A DNA stretch of 64,000 bases, from NCBI GenBank assembly GCA_965603495.1, contig CBFDDF010000003.1, positions 192,259-256,258 of the forward strand. The letters are read 5' to 3'. The notes below the pieces were generated by a model. The model saw only the letters and a program-made list of their open reading frames with translations. It did no database searches and was not told where the DNA came from. This stretch comes from Thiomicrorhabdus sp965603495 (lineage in GTDB: Bacteria; Pseudomonadota; Gammaproteobacteria; Thiomicrospirales; Thiomicrospiraceae). Shown here piece after piece: positions 1-6,323 of the stretch. The translations under genes and the position numbers were made by a program. Numbering within the stretch: the first letter of the stretch is position 1; each line of letters opens with the position of its first letter.

Positions 1-241
1 AATGAACAAGATGCGTGTCGGTGCTATCTTAGCGACTGGCAAGACCGGTTTACTGTCTTTAGAAGGTAATTCATTTACCCAAAGACTGGTCTGGGCACAA
101 TACAATAAACAAGGCCTCATCGAACCCGCTCCAGAAGTGCAAAGAATTGAAAGTGAAGAAGACGCTGAAATTGAATCACTGAGAAATCTTGATATCGAAA
201 TCAATGCCCCATCTCTTCAAGATTCCGCGCCAGAACAATAA
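1..241 (+). CDS. lpoA: LpoA (penicillin-binding protein activator), C-terminal end only
   Basis: This is the last part of a coding sequence that enters from the left edge; the methionine at base 2 is internal. The visible tail has a G-x-TG-x-L-x-L pattern followed by RLVWAQY, which resembles the C-terminal end of LppC/LpoA lipoproteins, the outer-membrane activators of PBP1a. The strongest support is context: yraN starts 36 bases downstream, and lpoA-yraN (yraM-yraN) is a conserved gammaproteobacterial pair. The acidic, Pro-rich last 35 residues look like a disordered tail. The family call rests on a short tail plus synteny, so it is probable rather than certain. Confidence 0.72.
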   Translation, partial: MNKMRVGAILATGKTGLLSLEGNSFTQRLVWAQYNKQGLIEPAPEVQRIESEEDAEIESLRNLDIEINAPSLQDSAPEQ

Positions 242-277
242 AACAGGCACGATTGTCGACCGATAGACTCAAGGGAG

Positions 278-676
278 TTGGGGATGTTTGATAAATGGTT
301 AAGCCGCAAGCCCCTCACCCAAGGACAGCAAAAAGAGCAACAAGCCAAAATTTGGCTAGAACAACAGCATATTCAAATCATTGCCCAAAACTATCATTGT
401 CGCGGTGGTGAGATTGATTTGATTGGTCTCTCTAAAGCAACCAAAAACTTACCCTCGCGCTTGATCTTCTTTGAAGTAAAGTATCGCAAAAATAGCCAGC
501 ATGGCCACCCTGCCGAATTTGTCACCCCCCAGAAACAACAACGCCTCTTACTCTGCGCACAAACTTTTCTCTTAAAACATCCTCACTTAGCAGACTACCC
601 CATGCAATTTGATGTCATCACCTTTGAAGGACAGCAGACTACGCCAGAATGGATTGAGGATGCGTTTGGCGCTTAG
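278..676 (+). CDS. yraN: YraN family (UPF0102) nuclease-fold protein
   Basis: A 132-residue protein of normal length for the YraN/UPF0102 family, a small restriction-endonuclease-like fold of uncertain cellular role. The family motifs are visible: GQQKEQQAKIWLE near residues 16-28, RGGEIDLIG near 42-50 and FFEVKYRK near 64-71. The second and third supply the D and ExK residues expected of a PD-(D/E)xK core. A ribosome-binding sequence (AAGGGAG) lies just before the ATG. It follows lpoA closely and is probably co-transcribed with it. The first copy of the iterated palindrome lies 14 bases after its stop codon. Confidence 0.93.
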   Translation: MGMFDKWLSRKPLTQGQQKEQQAKIWLEQQHIQIIAQNYHCRGGEIDLIGLSKATKNLPSRLIFFEVKYRKNSQHGHPAEFVTPQKQQRLLLCAQTFLLKHPHLADYPMQFDVITFEGQQTTPEWIEDAFGA

Positions 677-913
677 CCTTTAGTGTTTTGACCAGGCCTG
701 GTAAGTTTCATTATTCGCTCACAACCTAATTCCTTTATACACTTAACAATGGCTTTTATTTGCAATTAAGATGCACAGACTCTATATTCAACATAATAGG
801 TAAGGGATTCCGTAGATATCTACTAATCTGATGGAGCTCATGCATCACGGCCATCACTTAAAACAGCCGCATTTTTTTGAACAATCAACTTAATCAAGCT
901 TAAGGAATAACAA
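677..913. other. Intergenic start of the accessory region
   Basis: These 237 bases carry no convincing gene. They contain the first perfect copy of the iterated palindrome, followed by GTAAGTTTCATT. Almost the same text, GTTAGTTTCATT, follows the copy at 3674, so the flank is shared as well as the core. The rest is A+T-rich and probably holds the promoter of the MBL-fold gene, but no clear -35/-10 pair stands out. Confidence 0.5.
691..702. repeat. Iterated palindrome ACCAGGCCTGGT, copy 1
   Basis: Perfect 12-bp palindrome in the gap between yraN and the MBL-fold gene, close after the yraN stop codon. It marks the left boundary of the accessory region. Confidence 0.95.
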
Positions 914-1843
914 ATGAATGTCTTCAATTCTTTAAAATCAATTGGTTTCATGGCGACTTTGATTTATAGCCAAACCGTTTTCGCAAGCAGTTTAGAAGTC
1001 CAAAAAATCAGTGATTCGGTCTATGCTCTGGTCGGTGAAATGGCACAACGCAGTCCTCAGAACTTAGGCAACAACTCAACCCATGGTGTCGTAGTCTTAA
1101 AAGATGGCGTGCTGTTGATTGATTCCGGCGGCTCTTATCAGGGCGCTCAATTAATTGATAAAGCGATTCAGTCGATTACCGACAAGCCTGTTAAGTGGGT
1201 CGTCAATACTGGCGGTCAAGATCACCGCTGGTTTGGCAATGGTTACTTTAAAGCCAAAGGTGCGGTGATTTATGCCGCCGAAAGCGCGGTCGCCGATCAG
1301 AAAGCACACTGCGATCAAAAGCTCTCTGGCATGGCGATGCTAATTGGCGATGACAAGCTTAAAGGCACTCAATGCGTCTATGCGGATCATGTTTTCAAAG
1401 ACCACACCACGCTCACCTTAGAGGGTGAAACCTTCGAACTGCATCATAAAGGTCCGGCACATACCGTTGGTAACGCCTTTGTCTGGATGCCATCCACGCA
1501 GACCGCTTTTGTAGGCGATATGGTTTATAACGAACGTGCTTTAGGTATCCAATACACCAAAGATGTTAAAGGTTGGATTGCCACGTTTGAAGCCATGGCC
1601 GCGTTCAAACCCAAAACGATTGTGCCTGGTCACGGCCATGCCAGCGATCTAGCGACGGCTAAAAAAGACACCTACGACTATCTAGTCTTTTTACGCGATG
1701 AAGTCACTCGTATACTGGATGAAGGTGGCGATATGATTGAGGCAGGTAAAATTGACCAAAGTCGTTTTAACTATCTAAAAGAGTTAGATGCGATTGGCGC
1801 CAAAAATGCCTTATGGATTTTTGAAAAACTCGAGTTCGAATAG
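914..1843 (+). CDS. Exported MBL-fold protein with an altered metal-binding motif
   Basis: A 309-residue metallo-beta-lactamase-fold protein. An AAGGAA ribosome-binding site precedes the ATG, and residues 1-25 form a Sec-type signal peptide ending at VFAS, so it is probably periplasmic. Later motifs of the fold are present: H183 in GPAHTVGN, D202 in FVGDMVYNERA and H240 in VPGHGH. The first motif, normally N-T-H-x-H-x-D-H, reads NTGGQDH at residues 98-104, so both leading histidines are missing although D103 and H104 remain. It may bind one metal, bind metal differently, or have lost hydrolase activity. Some quinoprotein-associated and sulfur-oxidiser MBL proteins are similar in layout, but I cannot assign a substrate. 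Confidence 0.85.
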   Translation: MNVFNSLKSIGFMATLIYSQTVFASSLEVQKISDSVYALVGEMAQRSPQNLGNNSTHGVVVLKDGVLLIDSGGSYQGAQLIDKAIQSITDKPVKWVVNTGGQDHRWFGNGYFKAKGAVIYAAESAVADQKAHCDQKLSGMAMLIGDDKLKGTQCVYADHVFKDHTTLTLEGETFELHHKGPAHTVGNAFVWMPSTQTAFVGDMVYNERALGIQYTKDVKGWIATFEAMAAFKPKTIVPGHGHASDLATAKKDTYDYLVFLRDEVTRILDEGGDMIEAGKIDQSRFNYLKELDAIGAKNALWIFEKLEFE

Positions 1844-1948
1844 AGCCTGCAGTTAAGAACTTAACAAGCCAAGCAAATGGTACGCAATAAATTGCGTCTT
1901 ATGTTGAAGCCTTCGGGAAAAGGATTTTCAAGGGATGTCAGACCTAAT

Positions 1949-2383
1949 ATGAAAAAAATACTACTCCTCATTGTCATCACAGCTTCGCTCTATGGATTAT
2001 CAGCTAACACCCCTAATTTCCTTCAGGCTTATGCTGGGCAAAGCACAACGGATGACCGAGTCCTTACTCGTGCCTTTGAAAACCGACAAAGTGATATTCA
2101 AGTTGAAGGTTCTGGCACCGTCATTAAAAACCTAGCCGATGACACCAACGGTAGCCGACATCAAAGATTCATTCTCAGGCTTTCCTCTGGTCAAACTTTG
2201 CTGATAGCACATAACATCGATTTAGCACCACGCATTAATGGACTCGCCAAAGGCGATACCGTTCATTTTTATGGGGAATACGAATGGAACTCAAAAGGTG
2301 GCGTAATACACTGGACGCATCATGATCCAAGCCGCAGACACATCGGTGGTTGGCTTAAGCACAAAGGCGCTATCTATCAGTAG
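1949..2383 (+). CDS. DUF3465 family exported protein
   Basis: Small exported protein of the DUF3465 family (function unknown). From the ATG at 1949 it is 144 residues and begins MKKILLLIVITASLYGLSA, a good signal peptide. An in-frame ATG at 1877 would add 24 charged residues before it and is less likely. The family core spans about residues 50-140 and includes GSGTVIKNLADDTNGSRHQRF, GDTVHFYGEYEWN and the ending HWTHHDPSRRHIGGW. The motif layout suggests an OB-like beta fold; that is inference. It stands alone and is followed by an attC-like hairpin, as expected of a gene once carried in an integron cassette. Confidence 0.8.
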   Translation: MKKILLLIVITASLYGLSANTPNFLQAYAGQSTTDDRVLTRAFENRQSDIQVEGSGTVIKNLADDTNGSRHQRFILRLSSGQTLLIAHNIDLAPRINGLAKGDTVHFYGEYEWNSKGGVIHWTHHDPSRRHIGGWLKHKGAIYQ

Positions 2384-2386
2384 CCA

Positions 2387-2446
2387 GTTAACAAATCATT
2401 CAAGCTAGACTCCACTTAAAAGGTGTCGCTTAATTCTAATGTCAGC
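2387..2446 (+). repeat. attC-like site (eroded integron cassette end)
   Basis: Directly after the DUF3465 stop codon comes GTTAACAAATCATTCAAGC, then a loop, then GCTTAATTC and GTCAG. The arrangement closely resembles the aadA-type attC site, where TAACAATTCATTCAAGC pairs with GCTTAATTCAAGCGTTAG. Visible pairing is AAGC/GCTT, GAC/GTC and CC/GG with unpaired bases between, as in attC stems. The final core site is degenerate (GTCAG rather than GTTAG), so it is probably no longer efficient. No integrase gene is in the window. Confidence 0.45.
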
Positions 2447-2467
2447 CGTAAATATGGGTAAAACCCG

Positions 2468-2833
2468 ATGCCTGGAAATATAGATAAAGACGTCCCATAC
2501 ACAATCATCGGATCACCGATGAATGCGGACAGCTTAAGGACGTTTCTCGATGGAAGTACCCGTTCCCACATTAAGCTCCATTCAGCTATTGTCGGTCTTG
2601 GTCGTTATCAAGCTGGCTGGAGGTGGTCCTTACACGCCGGCGTCCAGAATGGGAAGCCTGCAGAAAATCATATTGGATATATTCTATCAGGCCGTATGAA
2701 GATTAAAGCCCCCTCCGGACTTGAACAGGAGATAGGCCCTGGAGATGCCTTTGAGTTAAGTCCTGGTCACGATGCATGGGTTGTTGGTGCCGAAACCTGT
2801 ATGGCGCTCGATTTTACTCCCATCAAAGAATGA
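2468..2833 (+). CDS. Small cupin-domain protein
   Basis: A 121-residue single-domain cupin. The conserved barrel elements are HIGYILSGRMKIKA (residues 67-80), then EIGPGDAFELSPGHDAWVVG (about 87-106), which carries the G-D-x(5)-P-x-x-H pattern of the second cupin motif. The usual HxH of motif 1 is reduced to one histidine (NHIGY), so metal binding may be weak or different. No signal peptide is seen, so it is probably cytoplasmic. The gene sits alone between the DUF3465 gene and a palindrome-bearing spacer and has no pathway partner here. Substrate unknown. Confidence 0.8.
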   Translation: MPGNIDKDVPYTIIGSPMNADSLRTFLDGSTRSHIKLHSAIVGLGRYQAGWRWSLHAGVQNGKPAENHIGYILSGRMKIKAPSGLEQEIGPGDAFELSPGHDAWVVGAETCMALDFTPIKE

Positions 2834-2893
2834 TGTGCCGTACATGCCGAAGGTACAAACTCAATAAATGCTAACGACCGCTAACAAAACTAT

Positions 2894-2926
2894 TTCACTC
2901 GGACAGCATAAATGACCAGGCCTGGT
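2894..2926 (+). repeat. 33-bp repeat ending in iterated palindrome copy 2
   Basis: Bases 2894-2926 match 4966-4998 at 31 of 33 positions. Both run from TTCACTC through GACAGCATAAAT into the palindrome at the right end (2915-2926 here). Just upstream is CGCTAACAAAACTA, which resembles the left end of an attC site, but no matching right arm follows. The repeat lies about 60 bases after the cupin stop codon and separates that gene from dps. Confidence 0.85.
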
Positions 2927-3082
2927 TATATAACTTACTCTTGCTCAATTATTTTATTAAAAACATGTTTTCAACTACATAAACTGGCAAATAAAGCTGC
3001 AATTAAATACTTAATACATTTATATTAGGAATCATAATCATAACGATTGATTAATTAAATCCACATAGATGAGGCAAGTAAA

Positions 3083-3553
3083 ATGAGTAACATCGATATT
3101 GGTATTAGTAAGAAAAATAGACTAAAAATAGCAGAAGGTTTGAAGCATCTTTTGGCTGATTCTTACACGCTATATTTACAAACACACAATTTCCATTGGA
3201 ACGTCACTGGATCGCAATTTCGTGTATTACACCTAATGTTTGAAGAACACTACACCGAGTTGGCAATAGCTGTCGATGAACTTGCAGAGCGTATCCGTAC
3301 CTTAGATGTAGCAGCTCCGGGAACTTATAAGGAATTCGCAAGATTAAGCTCCATCAAAGAAGTCGAAGGCGTTCCTAGTGCATCAGAAATGGTTAACTTA
3401 TTGACTAAAGGCCACGAACAGGTCGTAAAAACCTCACGTGAAGTTTTAAAATTAGCGCAAGAAGCGGATGATGAATCCACAGCTGCTCTAGTCTCTGATC
3501 GCATGCGTCTTCATGAAAAAACCTCATGGATGTTGAGAGCAATGACAAAGTAA
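3083..3553 (+). CDS. dps: Dps family DNA-binding ferritin-like protein
   Basis: A 156-residue Dps protein, a dodecameric mini-ferritin that oxidises and stores iron and protects DNA under oxidative stress or starvation. The inter-subunit ferroxidase residues can be matched to E. coli Dps: H38 (in HNFHWNVTG), H50 (VLHLMF), E54 in place of an Asp, and D65 and E69 (VDELAER). The N-terminus is short but has several lysines. A GAGG ribosome-binding site precedes the ATG. It lies between two palindrome copies, close to a ZIP metal transporter, which suggests but does not prove a metal or oxidative-stress theme for the accessory genes. Confidence 0.95.
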   Translation: MSNIDIGISKKNRLKIAEGLKHLLADSYTLYLQTHNFHWNVTGSQFRVLHLMFEEHYTELAIAVDELAERIRTLDVAAPGTYKEFARLSSIKEVEGVPSASEMVNLLTKGHEQVVKTSREVLKLAQEADDESTAALVSDRMRLHEKTSWMLRAMTK

Positions 3554-3569
3554 ATTGTTCGTAATACAA

Positions 3570-3627
3570 GCATAACAAACGTGTCAACCGGACAACTTTT
3601 CGCTCCGGTTACACGAGCGCTAGAACA
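3570..3627 (+). repeat. attC-like hairpin with one bulged base, after dps
   Basis: The stretch begins GCATAACAAACG and ends AGCGCTAGAAC, close to the integron attC pattern of a TAACAA left end and GCGTTAG right core, with C in place of one T. Between them CGTGT (3580-3584) pairs with ACACG (3611-3615) and AACCGGA (3586-3592) pairs with TCCGGTT (3604-3610). C3585 is left unpaired and the loop has 11 bases. A long stem with an extrahelical base on one arm is a hallmark of attC sites. It could also serve as a dps terminator, but there is no T tract. Confidence 0.5.
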
Positions 3628-3673
3628 ACCAGCCTTTTAATATGGCTTTTTGAAACGGCATTCAGGATAAATG

Positions 3674-3685
3674 ACCAGGCCTGGT
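3674..3685. repeat. Iterated palindrome, copy 3
   Basis: Perfect copy preceded by GGATAAATG, similar to the flank of copies 2 and 5. It forms the left edge of non-coding module A. Confidence 0.95.
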
Positions 3686-3784
3686 TAGTTTCATTTCAGG
3701 TTATTTGAAATGAATTCTGATGGCTATTGAGAAGCCTTTCTGAACACCTGTTTTCTAAAGTTATTTTCTTAAAGGCTTCCCATG

Positions 3785-3808
3785 ACTATTTTGCGTGCCC
3801 AAAATAGT
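3785..3808 (+). ncRNA. Hairpin 1 of module A (structured element)
   Basis: ACTATTTTG (3785-3793) pairs perfectly with CAAAATAGT (3800-3808) around the loop CGTGCC. The same stem occurs in module B. In the inverted module C it is ACTTTATTG/CAATAAAGT, where two positions differ but pairing is kept. Whether it acts as RNA or DNA is not known. Confidence 0.55.
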
Positions 3809-3982
3809 AACCACAAATTGGCGCCCTGAAAGAAGTGCCCTTGGGGTACTCAAACACCTGGGATTTTTATACCCTCAAGGGGCACCTCGACCGTTCTTTT
3901 CATTAAAGGAATTGCTCGATTGCTTTCAAAGGGGAATTTGGTAAGGGGTTTAAGATTTCAGATAAACTTAAAATTGAAAATT

Positions 3983-3994
3983 ACCAGGCCTGGT
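3983..3994. repeat. Iterated palindrome, copy 4
   Basis: Here the symmetry extends to 16 bp, TTACCAGGCCTGGTAA. It forms the right edge of module A, about 190 bases before the ZIP transporter gene. Confidence 0.95.
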
Positions 3995-4185
3995 AACTTA
4001 TAAAATTAATCGGCTTTATTTGATGGTTTCTTAAAAAAAGCAGCCTCCCCTTTTCCGAAAGGCTTATGCGGGCTTTAGGCATTCCGGGGTTGAATATACA
4101 AGCCCTATTGAATATGAGAAGATGCTTTTGTAATTTTAAGTAATGTCCTTTTTAAACGATGAACATCACATTAACTAGGTTTTAA

Positions 4186-4920
4186 ATGGAAAATACTTTC
4201 TGGACAGCGCTTGCAACTAGTTCACTAGCAGCCATCGTTACCTCACTAGGCATTTATACAATACATAACTATGTCGACTGGGGTCGCCGTAATAGCACAT
4301 ATTTTATGTGTTTCGCAGCAGGTGTACTTATTTCCGCCTCATTCCTTCACATTATCCCAAAGTCTTTAACGATGAATCCCAACGCATCAATCTATCTACT
4401 AGTGGGATTTTTTGGCATGCACTTATTCAATCGCTTTGTCACTGTATTAGTGTGTCAAAAAGATCCTGAAAAAGAGCAATACGGTATTGGAATTGTGCCA
4501 ATGATAGGCATAGGCTTTCATTCGCTTATAGATGGATTTATCTATTCCATCGCTTTTACTGTGAGTATCTTTACTGGATTTCTTGCAACTGCTGGGATGG
4601 TATTACATGAATTTCCTGAAGGTATAATCACTTATCTATTACTATTGAAAGGTGGATTTAAAGAGCGAACAGCTATGATTTTGGCCTTTCTTGCGGCCGC
4701 CTTAACCACTCCACTTGGCATGCTCATCTCTTTCCCGGTCGTAAGTGAAATTGGTAAACCAATGCTAGGGGCTTTATTGTCACTATCAGCAGGTGCACTG
4801 ATTTATGTAGGCGCAACACATCTCTTACCTAAAGCAGAACAAGAACATAAGAAATATAGTTTTGTTGCGCTAGGTGGTGGTGTTCTTGTAGCCGTAATAA
4901 TTGTTCTATCGAAGACTTAG
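4186..4920 (+). CDS. ZIP family metal transporter
   Basis: A 244-residue inner-membrane protein with about eight hydrophobic segments, matching the ZIP family that brings Zn(II), Fe(II) or related divalent metals into the cytoplasm. The metal-path signatures are clear: HSLIDGFIYS in the fourth membrane segment and HEFPEGIITY in the fifth. A further histidine lies at the end of TM2 (LHIIPKS) and the protein ends in hydrophobic sequence. The cytoplasmic loop near residues 90-100 (CQKDPEKEQYG) is short and lacks the His-rich stretch seen in many ZIPs. Metal specificity cannot be read from the sequence. It stands alone between palindrome copies 4 and 5. Confidence 0.92.
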   Translation: MENTFWTALATSSLAAIVTSLGIYTIHNYVDWGRRNSTYFMCFAAGVLISASFLHIIPKSLTMNPNASIYLLVGFFGMHLFNRFVTVLVCQKDPEKEQYGIGIVPMIGIGFHSLIDGFIYSIAFTVSIFTGFLATAGMVLHEFPEGIITYLLLLKGGFKERTAMILAFLAAALTTPLGMLISFPVVSEIGKPMLGALLSLSAGALIYVGATHLLPKAEQEHKKYSFVALGGGVLVAVIIVLSKT

Positions 4921-4965
4921 TTTGATTATGAATACAAGTTGGAAATAATGTCCCAACAAGAAAAA

Positions 4966-4998
4966 TTCACTCAGACAGCATAAATAACCAGGCCTGGT
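4966..4998 (+). repeat. 33-bp repeat ending in iterated palindrome copy 5
   Basis: Second member of the pair with 2894-2926, starting 45 bases after the ZIP stop codon, with the palindrome at 4987-4998. It follows CCAACAAGAAAAA, which again is reminiscent of an attC left end. It separates the ZIP gene from the convergent Tat-signal gene. Confidence 0.85.
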
Positions 4999-5082
4999 CA
5001 CTTTGAAAATACACTTCTGAAAACCCGAAAAAAGTCATCTTTCAGACTGTTTAAATGCAAAAAAAATAACGCCTTTACTAAA

Positions 5083-5469
5083 TCAACCTTGAGAACCAAA
5101 TTTACCTTCTTTTACTTTCTGATCCAATTTCGCACCGCATGAGTCTTGAAGGTCTTTCAAGATACCACATTCAGCTTCAGGTTCTTTATAACCGCCGCAC
5201 GACACTTCCATTTCTTTGTCGTCAGTACGCGGGCCTTTGGGTTTTTCATTACCTCCGCATGCGCCCTCAGGTTGTGTAACTTCGGCCTGATTACCACCGC
5301 AAGCGCCTTGCATTTTTTTATCGTCACCCCAGCTACCTTCCGTGGCAACTTGCGCATATCCAGATTCCATTTTTGCGAAACCAAATGGGTTCTTACTAGC
5401 CGAAGCAACGCTTGTTACACCAACGATTGCCGCACCCGCTAATTTTAAAAAATCTCTACGTGTTTTCAT
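5083..5469 (-). CDS. Tat-exported protein with spaced Cys-Gly motifs, unknown function
   Basis: I do not recognise a family. From the ATG at 5469 the product has 128 residues and starts MKTRRDFLKLAGAAIVG, a typical twin-arginine signal, so it is probably exported folded or with a cofactor. Its mature part is low in complexity, rich in Lys, Glu and Gly, and has five cysteines (57, 71, 91, 101, 111), every one followed by glycine: ACGGN twice, then SCGGY, ECGI and SCGA. This recalls metal-binding or post-translationally modified Cys-Gly peptides such as HvfA-like MNIO substrates, but no modification enzyme is nearby. GGAGG lies only two bases before the ATG; an in-frame TTG at 5481 would add MVEV. 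The neighbouring ZIP and Dps genes suggest metal handling; that is inference. Confidence 0.7.
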   Translation of the reverse strand: MKTRRDFLKLAGAAIVGVTSVASASKNPFGFAKMESGYAQVATEGSWGDDKKMQGACGGNQAEVTQPEGACGGNEKPKGPRTDDKEMEVSCGGYKEPEAECGILKDLQDSCGAKLDQKVKEGKFGSQG

Positions 5470-5838
5470 GACCTCCACCAATTAATAAAGCTTGTTTATT
5501 AATCTAGCAAGCTATTATTACCCTTTAATTATTAATGATAGGCTCATTGTTTAACATAAACAATCGTTAGGAGTGGTTTCGAGCCGTAAAATAGAAGCTG
5601 TCGCGGTAAAACCACAGCATATTATTCAGCTCCATTTCGGTTTTAAAGTAGAGATTATCAAGCAGTCTAAAAATGACACAGGAGACTTGTCGTTGGCAAA
5701 TAAACTAGTCAACCATCCGCGAAATCAAACAGTTCTGGTAGGTTTCATTAAATCTCAGTTGAAAGGTATTCTGATGGCTATTGAGAAGCCTTTCTGAATA
5801 CCTATTTTCTACAGTTATTTTCTTAAAGGCTTCCCGTG

Positions 5839-5862
5839 ACTATTTTGCGTGCCCAAAATAGT
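5839..5862 (+). ncRNA. Hairpin 1 of module B (structured element)
   Basis: Nine perfect pairs, ACTATTTTG with CAAAATAGT, around the loop CGTGCC. It is identical to the module A hairpin and preceded by GGCTTCCCGTG. Confidence 0.5.
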
Positions 5863-5944
5863 AACCACAAATTGGCGCCCTGGAAGAAGTGCCCTTGGGG
5901 TACACCTCGTTCAATCAATTGGCAAGCTCTAAACTCATTCACTG

Positions 5945-5984
5945 AAATCCCAGAACTCGCGTGCCGCTCAAACACCTGGGATTT
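5945..5984 (+). ncRNA. Hairpin 2 of module B (structured element)
   Basis: AAATCCCAG (5945-5953) pairs with CTGGGATTT (5976-5984). The apical loop holds AACTCGCGTGCCGCTCA, which reappears as an exact 17-base inverted copy at 6219-6235 in module C. In C the stem is ACATTCCCT/AGGGAATGT, different in sequence but fully paired. Confidence 0.55.
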
Positions 5985-6086
5985 TTAATCGTTCACTTCG
6001 TTAAGACCTTTGCACAATTGCTTTCAAAGGGGAATTTGGCGTGAGGATTAATGATTCAGATAAACTTAAACTTAAACTTAAAAGTT

Positions 6087-6098
6087 ACCAGGCCTGGT
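6087..6098. repeat. Iterated palindrome, copy 6
   Basis: Perfect copy at the right end of module B, separating it from the inverted module C. Confidence 0.95.
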
Positions 6099-6204
6099 CA
6101 AACCCAAAAGCACTACAACAACCTAAATAAGAATAGATAAACTTACGTGGAGACCTCCCCTTTTGTAAGCAATCGTCATTGAACTTAGCGAAGGACGCGT
6201 TTAA

Positions 6205-6245
6205 ACATTCCCTGTGTCTGAGCGGCACGCGAGTTTAGGGAATGT
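6205..6245 (-). ncRNA. Hairpin 2 of module C, with compensatory changes
   Basis: ACATTCCCT (6205-6213 on the plus strand) is the perfect complement of AGGGAATGT (6237-6245). Compared with module B the stem bases differ at several positions while both arms stay complementary, and the loop is conserved. Confidence 0.5.
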
Positions 6246-6299
6246 CAGCGGACAAGCTTAGTGAAATAGAGGGCGTCAGCAGGGTGTCTTTGTTTGGTT

Positions 6300-6323
6300 A
6301 CTTTATTGGACAAGCAATAAAGT
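6300..6323 (-). ncRNA. Hairpin 1 of module C, with compensatory changes
   Basis: ACTTTATTG (6300-6308) pairs with CAATAAAGT (6315-6323) around a six-base loop. Relative to modules A and B two base pairs are swapped (T-A for A-T and the reverse), so pairing is preserved through two double changes. GACGGGAAGCC beside it matches the module B flank in reverse. Confidence 0.55.

Larger units (their letters stand above)
3681..3994 (+). repeat. Non-coding module A, bounded by palindromes
   Basis: About 314 bases running from the right half of palindrome copy 3 to the end of copy 4. The first 170 bases are nearly identical to module B (5735-6098), including the text around CTGATGGCTATTGAG, the hairpin at 3785-3808 and TTGGCGCCCTG. 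It lacks about 60 bases present in B, which removes most of the second hairpin, and instead has an imperfect inverted repeat around GTGCCCTTGGGGTA and TACCCTCAAGGGGCAC. No open reading frame with coding character is seen. Confidence 0.85.
3554..4185. other. 632-base non-coding stretch between dps and the ZIP gene
   Basis: I see no credible gene. From left to right it holds an attC-like hairpin (3570-3627), palindrome copy 3, non-coding module A (3681-3994) ending in palindrome copy 4, and about 190 A+T-rich bases. Those last bases include CTCCCCTTTTC near 4053, which resembles the end of module C and may be a remnant of another copy. The ZIP promoter must lie in the last part. Confidence 0.6.
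5735..6098 (+). repeat. Non-coding module B, direct duplicate of module A
   Basis: Starts with CTGGTAGGTTTCATT, the right half of a palindrome whose left half is lost, and ends with perfect palindrome copy 6 at 6087-6098. It carries both hairpins: ACTATTTTG/CAAAATAGT at 5839-5862 and AAATCCCAG/CTGGGATTT at 5945-5984, the latter with a 22-base loop containing ACTCGCGTGCCGCTCA. A short tandem array of AAACTT lies at about 6063-6084. Module A is the same element with roughly 60 bases missing. Confidence 0.85.

Noticed and set aside
5146..5442. Open frames on both strands opposite the Tat Cys-Gly gene
   Set aside because: They are shadows of the repetitive Cys-Gly coding sequence and lack start signals. 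The minus-strand frame with the twin-arginine signal is the convincing one.
5573..5797. 74-codon open frame starting with GTG after AGGAG
   Set aside because: Its second half is the duplicated non-coding module and its first half resembles nothing I know. The ribosome-binding sequence is too close to the start. Not called as a gene.
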